DNA of 64,000 bases from Thermohalobaculum sp951813525. GTDB taxonomy: Bacteria; Pseudomonadota; Alphaproteobacteria; Rhodobacterales; Rhodobacteraceae. Shown here one piece after another: positions 17,505 to 25,732 of the stretch (position 1 is the first letter of the stretch; the number at the start of each line of letters is the position of its first letter). A program made the position numbers and the translations under genes. The DNA lies in NCBI GenBank assembly GCA_951813525.2, contig CATOTJ020000002.1, positions 1,240,001 through 1,304,000 on the forward strand. The letters are read 5' to 3'. The notes under the pieces are model-generated. The model saw only the letters and a program-made list of their open reading frames with translations. It ran no database searches and was not told where the DNA came from.

Positions 17505-17568
17505 AATGTTCTATTAATTTGCAGCGGTGTCAAGAACTAAAATAGAACATCTGCGAACATAGGTGAAC
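17505..17568 (-). promoter_or_regulatory. SOS promoter with GTTC-N7-GTTC LexA box
   Basis: On the minus strand GTTCTATTTTAGTTC (17534-17548) is an exact alphaproteobacterial LexA box (GTTC-N7-GTTC). It is preceded by two more GTTC units 10 bases apart (17555-17558, 17565-17568), and directly followed by a consensus -35 TTGACA (17528-17533); a poor -10 (AACATT, 17505-17510) follows at 17 bases. LexA bound here would block RNA polymerase. The next gene downstream is the 42-residue protein. Confidence 0.8.
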
Positions 17569-17592
17569 AAAACCTGCCGCCCCGGAAGGCGG
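17566..17592 (-). terminator. Possible weak terminator after recG
   Basis: On the minus strand CCGCC-TTCCGG-GGCGG followed by CAGGTTTTGTTC. The 5-bp GC stem plus T-rich tail lies between the recG stop and the SOS operator and would separate the two transcripts. Confidence 0.4.
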
Positions 17593-17612
17593 TGCCTCCG
17601 CAGCCCGGTGGT

Positions 17613-19709
17613 TCAACCTGACTTCAACAGCCGGACGGATTGGTCGCGCTCCATGAGGTAGAGAAGGGTGCGCAGTGCCCTGCCCCGATCGTCGTTCAGT
17701 TCGGGATCTTCGTGCAGCGCCATTCTGGCATCGTCGCGGGCAATCGCCATCAAGCCTGTGTCCCTGGCCAGATCCGCGACGCGGAAACGTGGCAGGCCGG
17801 ATTGAGCCGTGCCCAGCAAATCGCCGGCGCCGCGAATTTTGAGGTCCTGTTCGGCAATGACAAACCCGTCTTCGGTTTCGCGCATGATTTGCAGGCGGGC
17901 GCGAGCGCTTTCGCCCAGGGGCGGCGCATAGAGCAACAGGCAGAACGAGCGCCCTGCCCCGCGCCCGACCCGCCCGCGCAGCTGATGCAGTTGTGCGAGG
18001 CCGAAATGTTCGGCCTGCTCGACGACCATGATGGTTGCCTCGGGCACATCGACGCCAACTTCGATCACGGTTGTCGCGACCAGAACCTGTGCACGGCCCG
18101 TCTGAAAATCGGCCATGGCGGCGTCTTTTTGAGCAGGCGGCATTTGGCCATGCACCAGCCGGACGCGGTCGGCGCCCAGCCGGTCGGCCAGCGCCTGATA
18201 GCGGTCCTGTGCGGCGACGAGGTCCAAAGCTTCGCTTTCCGAAACCAACGGGCAGACCCAATAGGCGCGATTGCCGTCAGCGACGGCACTTTCGAGCCGC
18301 GCTGTCACCTGGTCGTACCGGTCCATCGATATCAAAGCGGTTTCAATCGGTTGGCGCCCCGGCGGTTTTTCGTCGAGGATCGAGATGTCGAGATCGCCAT
18401 AACCCGCAAGCGCCAGCGTGCGCGGGATCGGTGTTGCCGTCATCACCAGCATATCGGCGCCCGAAGGCGCTTTTTCGGCCAGTTCAATCCGCTGGCGCAC
18501 GCCAAAGCGGTGCTGTTCGTCGATGATGACCAGGCGCAGATCATGAAATTCGACATCCTTTTGGAACAGTGCGTGGGTGCCGATGATCAGTTGCGCACGC
18601 CCCTGCGCGATAGCCTCGAGCTTTTCGCGGCGCGAAACGCCGGTATCACGGCCAGTCAGCAGTGTCAGGTGGACGCCCGCGGCCTGTGCCAAGTCGGCCA
18701 GGCTTGCCGAGTGCTGGCGCGCCAGAATCTCTGTGGGCGCCATCATTGCTGCCTGACCGCCTGCTTCGACCGCCGTCAGCATGGCAACCAACGCAACAAG
18801 GGTCTTGCCCGCCCCGACATCGCCCTGCAGCAGTCGCATCATGCGCGACAGGTCGGCCATATCGCCGGTGATTTCGGCAATCGCACGGATTTGCGCCGCG
18901 GTCGGGTCGTGGCCGAACACGGCCAGCGCCTTGTCCGAGAGGGATTTGTCGCCCAGGTTCGCCTGCCCCCTTCCGCGGCGCATACGCGCGCGGACGACCT
19001 GCAGGGCCAGTTGGTGCGATAATAGCTCGTCATAGGCCAGGCGCTGGCGCGCCGGATTGCCGGGTGAAAGCGCCGTCTTGCCTGCGGGCGCGTGCGCATC
19101 CCGGACCGCGAGCGCCCAGCCGGGCCAATCGCGGTCGCTCAACACCGATGGCGCGATCCATTCCGGCAGATCGGGAAGCTTCGTCAGCGCACCGGCGACG
19201 GCTTTGGCGACCGTTCGCTGGGTCAAGCCCTGGGTCAGCGGGTAAATCGGCTCCCATTGCGGTAATGTTTCGGCCTCTCCCAGCGCCAGGACATGATCGG
19301 GGTGCGGCATCTGAAGATGGCCGTCATAATACTCGACCCTGCCAGAGACGACGCGCTGCTCGCCCGGGGGTAACAGCTTTTCCAACCAGTCGCGTTTCGC
19401 GCGGAAGAAGATCAGCTCAAACCCGATGCCGCCGCCCTGCACAGCAACCCGGTAAGGTTGCGTGGCGGTGCGCCCCGGCCGGTGCTCGATGATCTCAACC
19501 GCGACGGTGGCCATCTGTCCCGTTTGGATGCCGATCAGGCTGTCCCGCAAACGGCGATCTTCAACATTGTGCGGCAGAGTTAGCAACAAATGGGCCGGAC
19601 GCGTCACCTCGATCCGTTCGAACAGTTTCGCCGTTTTTGCACCGATACCCGGCAGACCGGTAAGGTCGGCAAAAAGCGGGAACAGGATCTGGGGGCGGCC
19701 CTGGGACAT
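17613..19709 (-). CDS. recG: ATP-dependent DNA helicase RecG
   Basis: A 698-residue superfamily 2 helicase that reverses stalled replication forks and processes branched recombination intermediates. It has the N-terminal wedge/OB region, the Walker A motif GDVGAGKTLVAL, the DEQH box VIIDEQHRFGVRQR, the TAT motif VMTATPIPRTLAL and the C-terminal TRG-type motifs ending VGRGAGRSF. The start at 19709 (MSQGRPQILFPLFADL) matches family N-termini; a 31-residue upstream extension is rejected. It lies 64 bases after the CYTH-CHAD gene in the same direction. Several long plus-strand frames here are shadows. Confidence 0.96.
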   Translation of the reverse strand: MSQGRPQILFPLFADLTGLPGIGAKTAKLFERIEVTRPAHLLLTLPHNVEDRRLRDSLIGIQTGQMATVAVEIIEHRPGRTATQPYRVAVQGGGIGFELIFFRAKRDWLEKLLPPGEQRVVSGRVEYYDGHLQMPHPDHVLALGEAETLPQWEPIYPLTQGLTQRTVAKAVAGALTKLPDLPEWIAPSVLSDRDWPGWALAVRDAHAPAGKTALSPGNPARQRLAYDELLSHQLALQVVRARMRRGRGQANLGDKSLSDKALAVFGHDPTAAQIRAIAEITGDMADLSRMMRLLQGDVGAGKTLVALVAMLTAVEAGGQAAMMAPTEILARQHSASLADLAQAAGVHLTLLTGRDTGVSRREKLEAIAQGRAQLIIGTHALFQKDVEFHDLRLVIIDEQHRFGVRQRIELAEKAPSGADMLVMTATPIPRTLALAGYGDLDISILDEKPPGRQPIETALISMDRYDQVTARLESAVADGNRAYWVCPLVSESEALDLVAAQDRYQALADRLGADRVRLVHGQMPPAQKDAAMADFQTGRAQVLVATTVIEVGVDVPEATIMVVEQAEHFGLAQLHQLRGRVGRGAGRSFCLLLYAPPLGESARARLQIMRETEDGFVIAEQDLKIRGAGDLLGTAQSGLPRFRVADLARDTGLMAIARDDARMALHEDPELNDDRGRALRTLLYLMERDQSVRLLKSG

Positions 19710-19773
19710 GGGGAAGATGTGCCAGTTTAGCGAAGGTTGGGCAACGGGGTGCGTCGAGGTTGCGCCGGTCCTG

Positions 19774-21324
19774 TCAGCGCCAGAACGGGCCGGTTTCGGC
19801 AAGGGCCTGCCAGTCGCGCACGGTTTGCGGCCAAAGACGGTCGGCTTCGCTTTCGGCCATGCCGATCAGGCGGCCAGCGGCGCGTTGGGCCGCGGGATTG
19901 TCTGCGCCCGGTGCATCCGGGGCCAGCAGCAGGAGTTCAGCCATGGCGACATCATTCAGGGCACCGAAATCGTCCTGCAATTCGCGCAAGGCAGCGCGGA
20001 ACGCTGCGGCCTTTTCAGGATCGAACAGACTGCGGAAGATTTCGGTCACATAGCGGACCTTCTTGATTTCCTTACGCATTTCGTGGCGCTGATCGATCGA
20101 CAGAGCGCCAATCCGATTGCCATAGGATGAAAGCGCGGCCCAGCGCCGATCGAGCGCCTTGCGGGCAAGTTTAACCACCGGCCGGGCCAGCCGCGCCGTC
20201 TGGTTCAAATCGGCAGGGTCGAGCCAGCCGCGCCCCGCCAAGAACCCGGCCGTGCGAAACCCGAATGCAGTCGCTTCGGGCGTGATCAGAAACGCGCGCA
20301 CGTCATCGCGAACGACTTCCCGCCGTTGCTGGATCGCGGCGAGCAGGATCGCGAATCCGGGTTCGCTGGGGTAGTTCTTGACGGCAGGTCCGACCATTTC
20401 GCCAGCCAATACGTCCAGATCGCGCAACCGTCCGACCTCTGCCGCAATCTGGCGTGCGGTTTCGGCGGCGGGTGCAAGCGCATCGCGTCCCAGAGCCGGT
20501 CGAAAGGCCGTAAAGGCAGTGCGCAGACGCCGCAGACCGACACGGAGTTGATGCGGCCCACCGACATCGTCGGTCAGACAGGTAACCGGCAGATTGGCGA
20601 GGACCTGGCCGAGACATTCGGACAGGACACGGATTGCAGCGCCTTCTGACGTCATCTTGGGGTCAAGGGCGATCGGAGCCGATTTCTGCCGCCAAAGCGG
20701 TTCGATCGCACGCCCCGTTTCGGCAAGCATCAGGGCCCGCGCCGATTTCGAGCGATTAGAGAACCGCACGGGGCCGATGGTAAAAAGCTGTTCGGCGATT
20801 GCGTAAAGATCGCCGGGATGTCCGTCGATCAATTCCAGTTCCGCCTCGCAAAGCGCTGCAGTCCTACCCTGGGCCCGGACCTCTCCGTTATCGATTGCCA
20901 GCTCTACCAATGCCCCGTTTGCAGCGCGCAGCTTTCGGGCGTTCCGGCGCAGATACGTCTCGGCCACAGGAACCAAACCGGCGCGGGCGATGCCGATGAC
21001 TTCCTCGCGCAGGTCGTCCGGGCGGATTCGGGATAACGCCAAATTCTGACCTTGGACCGGGATTTCGTCCTCGATCGGTTGCGCCAAGCCGCCCGTAATC
21101 GGGGTTGTTGCTTTCTTGACCGTCTGAACCCATCGCCGCCCCTTCTTGCGTAGACGCAGCGCTATCCCTTCGGCGCGCAACGCTTGGTCGGCAGTATCGT
21201 AATAAATTGAATGAAGGGTCTGTGCGCGCGCCGGGCCTTCACCCAAAGCGGCCAGCGCCGGGGCCTTTTGCAGACGCCGTTCGCTGTCCGGGTCCAGCAG
21301 GATTTTAAGCTCGATCTCACGCAT
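19774..21324 (-). CDS. CYTH-CHAD domain protein (triphosphate tunnel metalloenzyme)
   Basis: A 516-residue fusion. Residues 1-200 form a CYTH domain: the ExExK signature MREIELKILL, and basic/acidic tunnel strands such as GIALRLRKKGRRWVQTVKK. Residues about 220-516 form a CHAD helical domain with conserved histidines (GGPHQLRVGLRRLRTAF; QRHEMRKEIKKVRYVTE) that binds polyphosphate. Related enzymes hydrolyse inorganic triphosphate. The ATG overlaps a 34-codon frame that follows ligA, and recG is downstream, so the three may be cotranscribed. Function in vivo probably concerns polyphosphate; not proven. Confidence 0.9.
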   Translation of the reverse strand: MREIELKILLDPDSERRLQKAPALAALGEGPARAQTLHSIYYDTADQALRAEGIALRLRKKGRRWVQTVKKATTPITGGLAQPIEDEIPVQGQNLALSRIRPDDLREEVIGIARAGLVPVAETYLRRNARKLRAANGALVELAIDNGEVRAQGRTAALCEAELELIDGHPGDLYAIAEQLFTIGPVRFSNRSKSARALMLAETGRAIEPLWRQKSAPIALDPKMTSEGAAIRVLSECLGQVLANLPVTCLTDDVGGPHQLRVGLRRLRTAFTAFRPALGRDALAPAAETARQIAAEVGRLRDLDVLAGEMVGPAVKNYPSEPGFAILLAAIQQRREVVRDDVRAFLITPEATAFGFRTAGFLAGRGWLDPADLNQTARLARPVVKLARKALDRRWAALSSYGNRIGALSIDQRHEMRKEIKKVRYVTEIFRSLFDPEKAAAFRAALRELQDDFGALNDVAMAELLLLAPDAPGADNPAAQRAAGRLIGMAESEADRLWPQTVRDWQALAETGPFWR

Positions 21325-21417
21325 GCGGCGAACCTAGGACTTTATGTGCGCGCCGCAAGCGGAGACAGTCATCGCGGGCGGCATCCAGCACTGCTTTGCG
21401 AACGAGATGTTCGCCGG

Positions 21418-23562
21418 TCATCGTCCGGCCAGTGCCAGCCATTCTTCTTCGGTCAGGGTTTCGACGCCCAATGCTTCGGCTTTTTTAAGCTTCGATCCTG
21501 CGCCGGGACCGGCGATGACCAGGTCGGTCTTGGCAGAAACAGAGCCAGAGACTTTGGCGCCAAGTGCCTCGGCCCTGGCCTTGGCTTCGGCGCGGCTCAT
21601 CTGTTCCAACGTTCCGGTGAAAACCACCGTTTTTCCGGCAACAGGACTGCCATCCGATTGCGCCTGTTCGGCATCTTCCGGTGCTACCTGGTCCAAAAGC
21701 GCGTCGATGGCCCGGCGGTTGTGATCTTCGTGGAAAAAGGCGATCACGGCATCGGCCAGAACCTCGCCGATACCGTCGATCTCCAACAACTGTGCGCGGG
21801 CTTCGGGGTCGTCATGGGCGGTTTGCATCGCCTCTTGGAACGCGGCCCAACTGCTGTAATGGCGTGCCAGCAGGCTGGCAGTCGTTTCGCCGACGTGACG
21901 GATGCCAAGCGCGAAGATAAAGCGTTTCAATTCCGGCTGACGGCGCTGATCGATTGCGGCGAAGAGGTTTTCAACGGATTTTTCGTTGGTCGGGCGCCCC
22001 TTGGCGTCACGCCGGAACAGATCAATCTGCCCGGCTTCCTGGCGCGGGCGCAGGGTATAGATATCGGCAGGCGCTGCGATCAACCCTTCTGCGTGGAAGG
22101 CCTCGATCTGTTTTGTGCCCAGCCCGTCGATGTCGAGTGCGGTGCGCGAGACAAAGTGCTTGAGACGCTCGACCAGTTGCGCCTCGCAGGTCAGCCCGCC
22201 GGTGCAGCGGTGAACGGCTTCGCCCGCTTCGCGAACGGCGTCCGAGCCGCAGATCGGGCATTTGTCGGGGAAGGTGAAGGTCGCGTCGCCGCGTGGCTGA
22301 CCGGTATCGATTTCGGTGACCTTCGGGATCACGTCTCCTGCGCGATAGATACGGACAGTATCGCCAATGCGCAGCTCTCCCCCTTCGCGTATCGGGTTGC
22401 CGGAACTGTCGATGCCCTTGACGTAATCTTCGTTGTGCAGCGTTGCGTTCGAGACGACGACACCGCCGACCGTGACGGGCCGGAGCCGCGCGACAGGCGA
22501 CAGCGCACCGGTGCGCCCGACCTGAATATCGATCCCTTCCAGGATTGTTGTGGCCAGTTGCGCAGGAAATTTATGCGCGATCGCCCAGCGTGGATTGTTT
22601 GACCGGAAGCCCAGCCGGTCCTGCCAATCCAGACGGTCCACTTTGTAGACGACCCCGTCGATATCGTAACCCAACGAAGCGCGTTCTGCTTCGATCCGGC
22701 GGTAGTGGTCCAGAAGATCGGGCACCGTGTCGGCGCGGATCGTCAAAGGATTCGTCTGCAAACCCCATTCGGCGAACTTGGCGACAACGCCATACTGGGT
22801 ATCAGCGGGCAGATCCGGGGCCTCGCCCCAGGCATAGGCAAAGAACCGCAGCGGGCGCGAGGCGGTGATCTTTGGATCAAGTTGGCGCAGCGATCCGGCC
22901 GCAAAGTTGCGGGGATTGGCATAGATCTTTTCGCCTTTTGCCTCTTGGTCGCGATTCAGCTCGGCAAAGGCAGCGTTCTCCATATAAACCTCGCCACGGA
23001 TCTCGAAGACTGCGGGCACCTGCCCTGTCAGTTTGTCGGGAATATCGGCAATGGTCCGCGCGTTTGCGGTAACGTTTTCGCCTTCGGCACCGTCGCCGCG
23101 GGTTGCAGCCTCGACCAACTCGCCATTTTCATAGCGCAGTGCCAGCGAGACACCGTCGATTTTTGGTTCGGCGGTTAATGTCAGGACTTGGTCCGGGTCC
23201 AGGGACAGAAACCGGCGAATTCGGTCTGCAAAATCGACGACATCCTGATCGTCAAAAGCATTCGACAATGACAGCATGGCAACCCGGTGCCGGACTTTGG
23301 CGAAACCGTCAGCGGGGGCGGCGCCGACCTGCCGGGTCGGGCTGTTCGGATCGGCGAGGTCAGGATTGTCTGCTTCCAACGCGATCAGGCGGGCCTTGAG
23401 CGCGTCGTATTCGGCATCGGTTATCTCTGGTGCGTCATCGGTATGGTAAGCCGCATTTGCACGGTTGAGCGATGCTGCCAGCAGTGACATTTCGGCCTTG
23501 GTTTTCGCCCTGGCCTTCGCACCGGATTTGCCCGGCGTTTGTTCTGTGTTTTCATCGGTCAT
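21418..23562 (-). CDS. ligA: NAD-dependent DNA ligase LigA
   Basis: A 714-residue replicative ligase joining nicks with NAD+ as adenylate donor. Visible elements: the adenylation lysine in AEPKIDGVSLALRYENG, the OB region GRTGALSPVARLRPV, the Cys4 zinc finger CPICGSDAVREAGEAVHRC...C, helix-hairpin-helix repeats (FALGIRHVGETTASLLA) and a C-terminal BRCT domain (VAGKTVVFTGTLEQM). Slightly longer than the E. coli enzyme (671) because of a charged N-terminal tail (residues 1-24). Essential gene. Confidence 0.97.
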   Translation of the reverse strand: MTDENTEQTPGKSGAKARAKTKAEMSLLAASLNRANAAYHTDDAPEITDAEYDALKARLIALEADNPDLADPNSPTRQVGAAPADGFAKVRHRVAMLSLSNAFDDQDVVDFADRIRRFLSLDPDQVLTLTAEPKIDGVSLALRYENGELVEAATRGDGAEGENVTANARTIADIPDKLTGQVPAVFEIRGEVYMENAAFAELNRDQEAKGEKIYANPRNFAAGSLRQLDPKITASRPLRFFAYAWGEAPDLPADTQYGVVAKFAEWGLQTNPLTIRADTVPDLLDHYRRIEAERASLGYDIDGVVYKVDRLDWQDRLGFRSNNPRWAIAHKFPAQLATTILEGIDIQVGRTGALSPVARLRPVTVGGVVVSNATLHNEDYVKGIDSSGNPIREGGELRIGDTVRIYRAGDVIPKVTEIDTGQPRGDATFTFPDKCPICGSDAVREAGEAVHRCTGGLTCEAQLVERLKHFVSRTALDIDGLGTKQIEAFHAEGLIAAPADIYTLRPRQEAGQIDLFRRDAKGRPTNEKSVENLFAAIDQRRQPELKRFIFALGIRHVGETTASLLARHYSSWAAFQEAMQTAHDDPEARAQLLEIDGIGEVLADAVIAFFHEDHNRRAIDALLDQVAPEDAEQAQSDGSPVAGKTVVFTGTLEQMSRAEAKARAEALGAKVSGSVSAKTDLVIAGPGAGSKLKKAEALGVETLTEEEWLALAGR

Positions 23563-23690
23563 CGCGCGCAGTTTGCCCCGCGCGCCGGGGCGGTCAAGAG
23601 AGGATCAACCGGACAGCGGCCTGCATAGCCGCAATCCTATCCTAAAGGCGCCGGGTCGGGCCATGGATGGCCGACCCCCAAGACCTGCGA

Positions 23691-23987
23691 TCAGTCCCAG
23701 CGCGACTTCAGCCGGAACGTGCCGATTGCGGGCGTGTCGTAGACCGTGTTGACGCCCGGGCGAATGTCTTTTTCGGTCGCCTTGCCGCTGAGAAGGTTCG
23801 AAAACGCGGTGAACGGGTCATTATATCCGCCAACTTCGCGGGCGCGGCGGAACTCTTCGTCCAAAATCTGCTGTTGTTTCCAACGGTCCATTGCGTTGTT
23901 GCTGCCGATCCGTGAACCGGCTTCAGACGGGGCGGCAGAGATCAAAAGTGCAACTGCGGCCGCGGACAGAATCAGGGACTTGGTCAT
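23691..23987 (-). CDS. Small secreted protein, paralogue of the next gene
   Basis: A 98-residue protein with a signal peptide (MTKSLILSAAAVALLISAAPSEA). The mature part is WKQQQILDEEFRRAREVGGYNDPF with an N-ter segment, then NLLSGKATEKDIRPG. The same pattern, WxQRQxLxxEIxRAxxxGGYxxPWTA...GTKTEADIAP, occurs in the neighbouring 94-residue protein, so the two are paralogues although not close in sequence. No known function. A hairpin (23653-23676) follows the gene but has no clear T-run. Confidence 0.7.
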   Translation of the reverse strand: MTKSLILSAAAVALLISAAPSEAGSRIGSNNAMDRWKQQQILDEEFRRAREVGGYNDPFTAFSNLLSGKATEKDIRPGVNTVYDTPAIGTFRLKSRWD

Positions 23988-24078
23988 TTGATCACCTATT
24001 CACTGTTTTCCAATACGCAGCAGTATACAGGCATTCGGTGATTTTCCGGCCAGGAATTTCCATGCAGAAGCCGTGCGG

Positions 24079-24363
24079 TTATTGCCCGGCTTCGCCTTGG
24101 ATTGCAGGAACCCGGGCGCCCGGCCCGCCGGGAACGTCTTCCAGGCTGCCATAGGCCGGGGCGATGTCGGCTTCGGTTTTTGTTCCGTTGCCGATGTTTC
24201 GCACTGCCGTCCACGGGGCCGAATATCCGCCAAGGCGTTTTGCCCGTTCGATTTCCGCCAGAAGGACTTGGCGCTGTTCCCACATTTCCCAGGATTCATC
24301 TTCGGCCGTGGCAATTGTCGGCACGAGAGAGGCGATCAGGAAGATGGCGAGCGTTGCGCGCAT
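24079..24363 (-). CDS. Small secreted protein, paralogue of the 98-residue neighbour
   Basis: A 94-residue protein with a signal peptide MRATLAIFLIASLVPTIATA. The start was chosen for this; the longer open frame to 24537 would overlap prfB. The mature region WEMWEQRQVLLAEIERAKRLGG then YSAPWTAVRNIGNG parallels the adjacent gene, as does TKTEADIAP near the end. It lies between prfB and its paralogue in the same orientation. Function unknown. Confidence 0.7.
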   Translation of the reverse strand: MRATLAIFLIASLVPTIATAEDESWEMWEQRQVLLAEIERAKRLGGYSAPWTAVRNIGNGTKTEADIAPAYGSLEDVPGGPGARVPAIQGEAGQ

Positions 24364-24460
24364 TGGGAACCTCGGTCGCTGCTGGTGTGAGCGCGAGAAT
24401 ACCGGAAAAATGGCGCAAGCGGAACCGCTGACCGCAGCTGTATGTTGGGAACGCGTGAAA

Positions 24461-25588
24461 CTAGGCGTCGTCTTCAATCTCGCCAGGGGCCTTGCCGACC
24501 ACATCCTGCGCCAGGGCCGCGGCCATGAATGCGTCAAGCTTTCCGTCCAGCACGCCCTGCGTGTCCGAGGTTTCCACCTTCGTGCGCAGATCCTTCACCA
24601 TCTGATAGGGTTGCAGCACATAGGACCGGATCTGATGGCCCCAGCCGATATCGGATTTGGCGTCATGCGCATCCTGAATCGCCTGAGTCCGTTTTTTCAT
24701 TTCCAGATCGTACAGCCGGGCACGCAGCGCCTTCATCGCAATGTCGCGGTTTTGGTGCTGTGACTTTTCTGACGACGTAACGACAATGCCCGTGGGGACA
24801 TGGGTGATGCGCACCGCGGAATCCGTGGTGTTGACGTGCTGGCCCCCCGCCCCGGAGGAACGGTAAGTATCAATGCGGATGTCATTGGGTGGGATGTCGA
24901 TTTCGATCGTGTCGTCAATCACCGGATAAACCCATACCGACGAGAACGAGGTGTGCCGCCGCGCAGCGCTGTCATAGGGCGAAATGCGCACCAGCCGGTG
25001 AACGCCGGATTCCGATTTCAGCCAGCCAAAGACGTCCGATCCCTTTATCTGAAACGTAATCGAGCGAATGCCGGCCTCGTCGCCCGGTGTTTCGGCCTGC
25101 AACTCGACCTTGAAGCCGCGGGCTTCTGCCCAGCGCGTGTACATGCGCGCCAGCATTGCGGCCCAATCGCAGCTTTCGGTGCCGCCGGCACCTGCATGGA
25201 CTTCCAAGAAGGCATCGTTGCCATCGGTCTCGCCCGACAGCAAGGCCTCGATTTCCTTGGCGGCGGCTTGGTCTTTTAGCTCGGTCAGGGCCGCTTCGGC
25301 CTCGCTGACGATCTCGGCATCATTTTCAATCTCGCCCAGCTCGATCAGCTCGACATTATCCTCCAGCCCCTGTGCCAGCTCTTTGTAGCCATCGATACCG
25401 TCAGACAGCTTCTGGCGCTCGCGCATCAATTTCTGCGCCTTGGACGGGTCGCTCCACAACTCCGGATCCTCGGCACGGGCGTTGAACTCTTCCAATCGGT
25501 GCTCTGCGGTGTCCCAGCCAAGGCGCTGGCGCAGCAACTCGAGCGATTTTTCGATCTCGGTGATCTTGGCTTCTGTTTCGGCTTTCAT
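24461..25588 (-). CDS. prfB: Peptide chain release factor 2
   Basis: A 375-residue RF2 that terminates translation at UGA and UAA. It carries the hydrolysis motif GAGGQHVNTTDSAVRITH and the codon-recognition region VRISPYDSAARRHTSF, with SPY where E. coli has SPF; that variant is, as far as I recall, normal for alphaproteobacteria. There is no in-frame UGA or shift site near codon 25, so the autoregulatory frameshift of enteric prfB is absent. The start MKAETEAKITEIEKSLELL fits the family; an upstream 22-residue extension is rejected. Confidence 0.96.
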   Translation of the reverse strand: MKAETEAKITEIEKSLELLRQRLGWDTAEHRLEEFNARAEDPELWSDPSKAQKLMRERQKLSDGIDGYKELAQGLEDNVELIELGEIENDAEIVSEAEAALTELKDQAAAKEIEALLSGETDGNDAFLEVHAGAGGTESCDWAAMLARMYTRWAEARGFKVELQAETPGDEAGIRSITFQIKGSDVFGWLKSESGVHRLVRISPYDSAARRHTSFSSVWVYPVIDDTIEIDIPPNDIRIDTYRSSGAGGQHVNTTDSAVRITHVPTGIVVTSSEKSQHQNRDIAMKALRARLYDLEMKKRTQAIQDAHDAKSDIGWGHQIRSYVLQPYQMVKDLRTKVETSDTQGVLDGKLDAFMAAALAQDVVGKAPGEIEDDA

Positions 25589-25732
25589 CACGGTCGTCCT
25601 ATTCGGCGGACACTCGGATAGCCGAGCGGGTTTGAACAGTAAAGCCGGGAACACAAATCAACACACCCGGGCGCCGAGTTTGTGGATGAATTCCGGTGGT
25701 TTACCCTGTGATTTACCCAGTGTTCTACGCTG

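Noticed and set aside
17292..17540. Plus-strand 82-codon frame across the SOS region
   Set aside because: No ribosome site and it reads through the minus-strand operator and small gene, which have strong signals.
17640..19022. Long plus-strand frame of 460 codons over recG
   Set aside because: Complete shadow of recG; high-GC genomes give long antisense frames.
25560..25600. Programmed frameshift site expected in prfB
   Set aside because: The frame is continuous through the first 30 codons; no UGA or slippery CUUUGA present.
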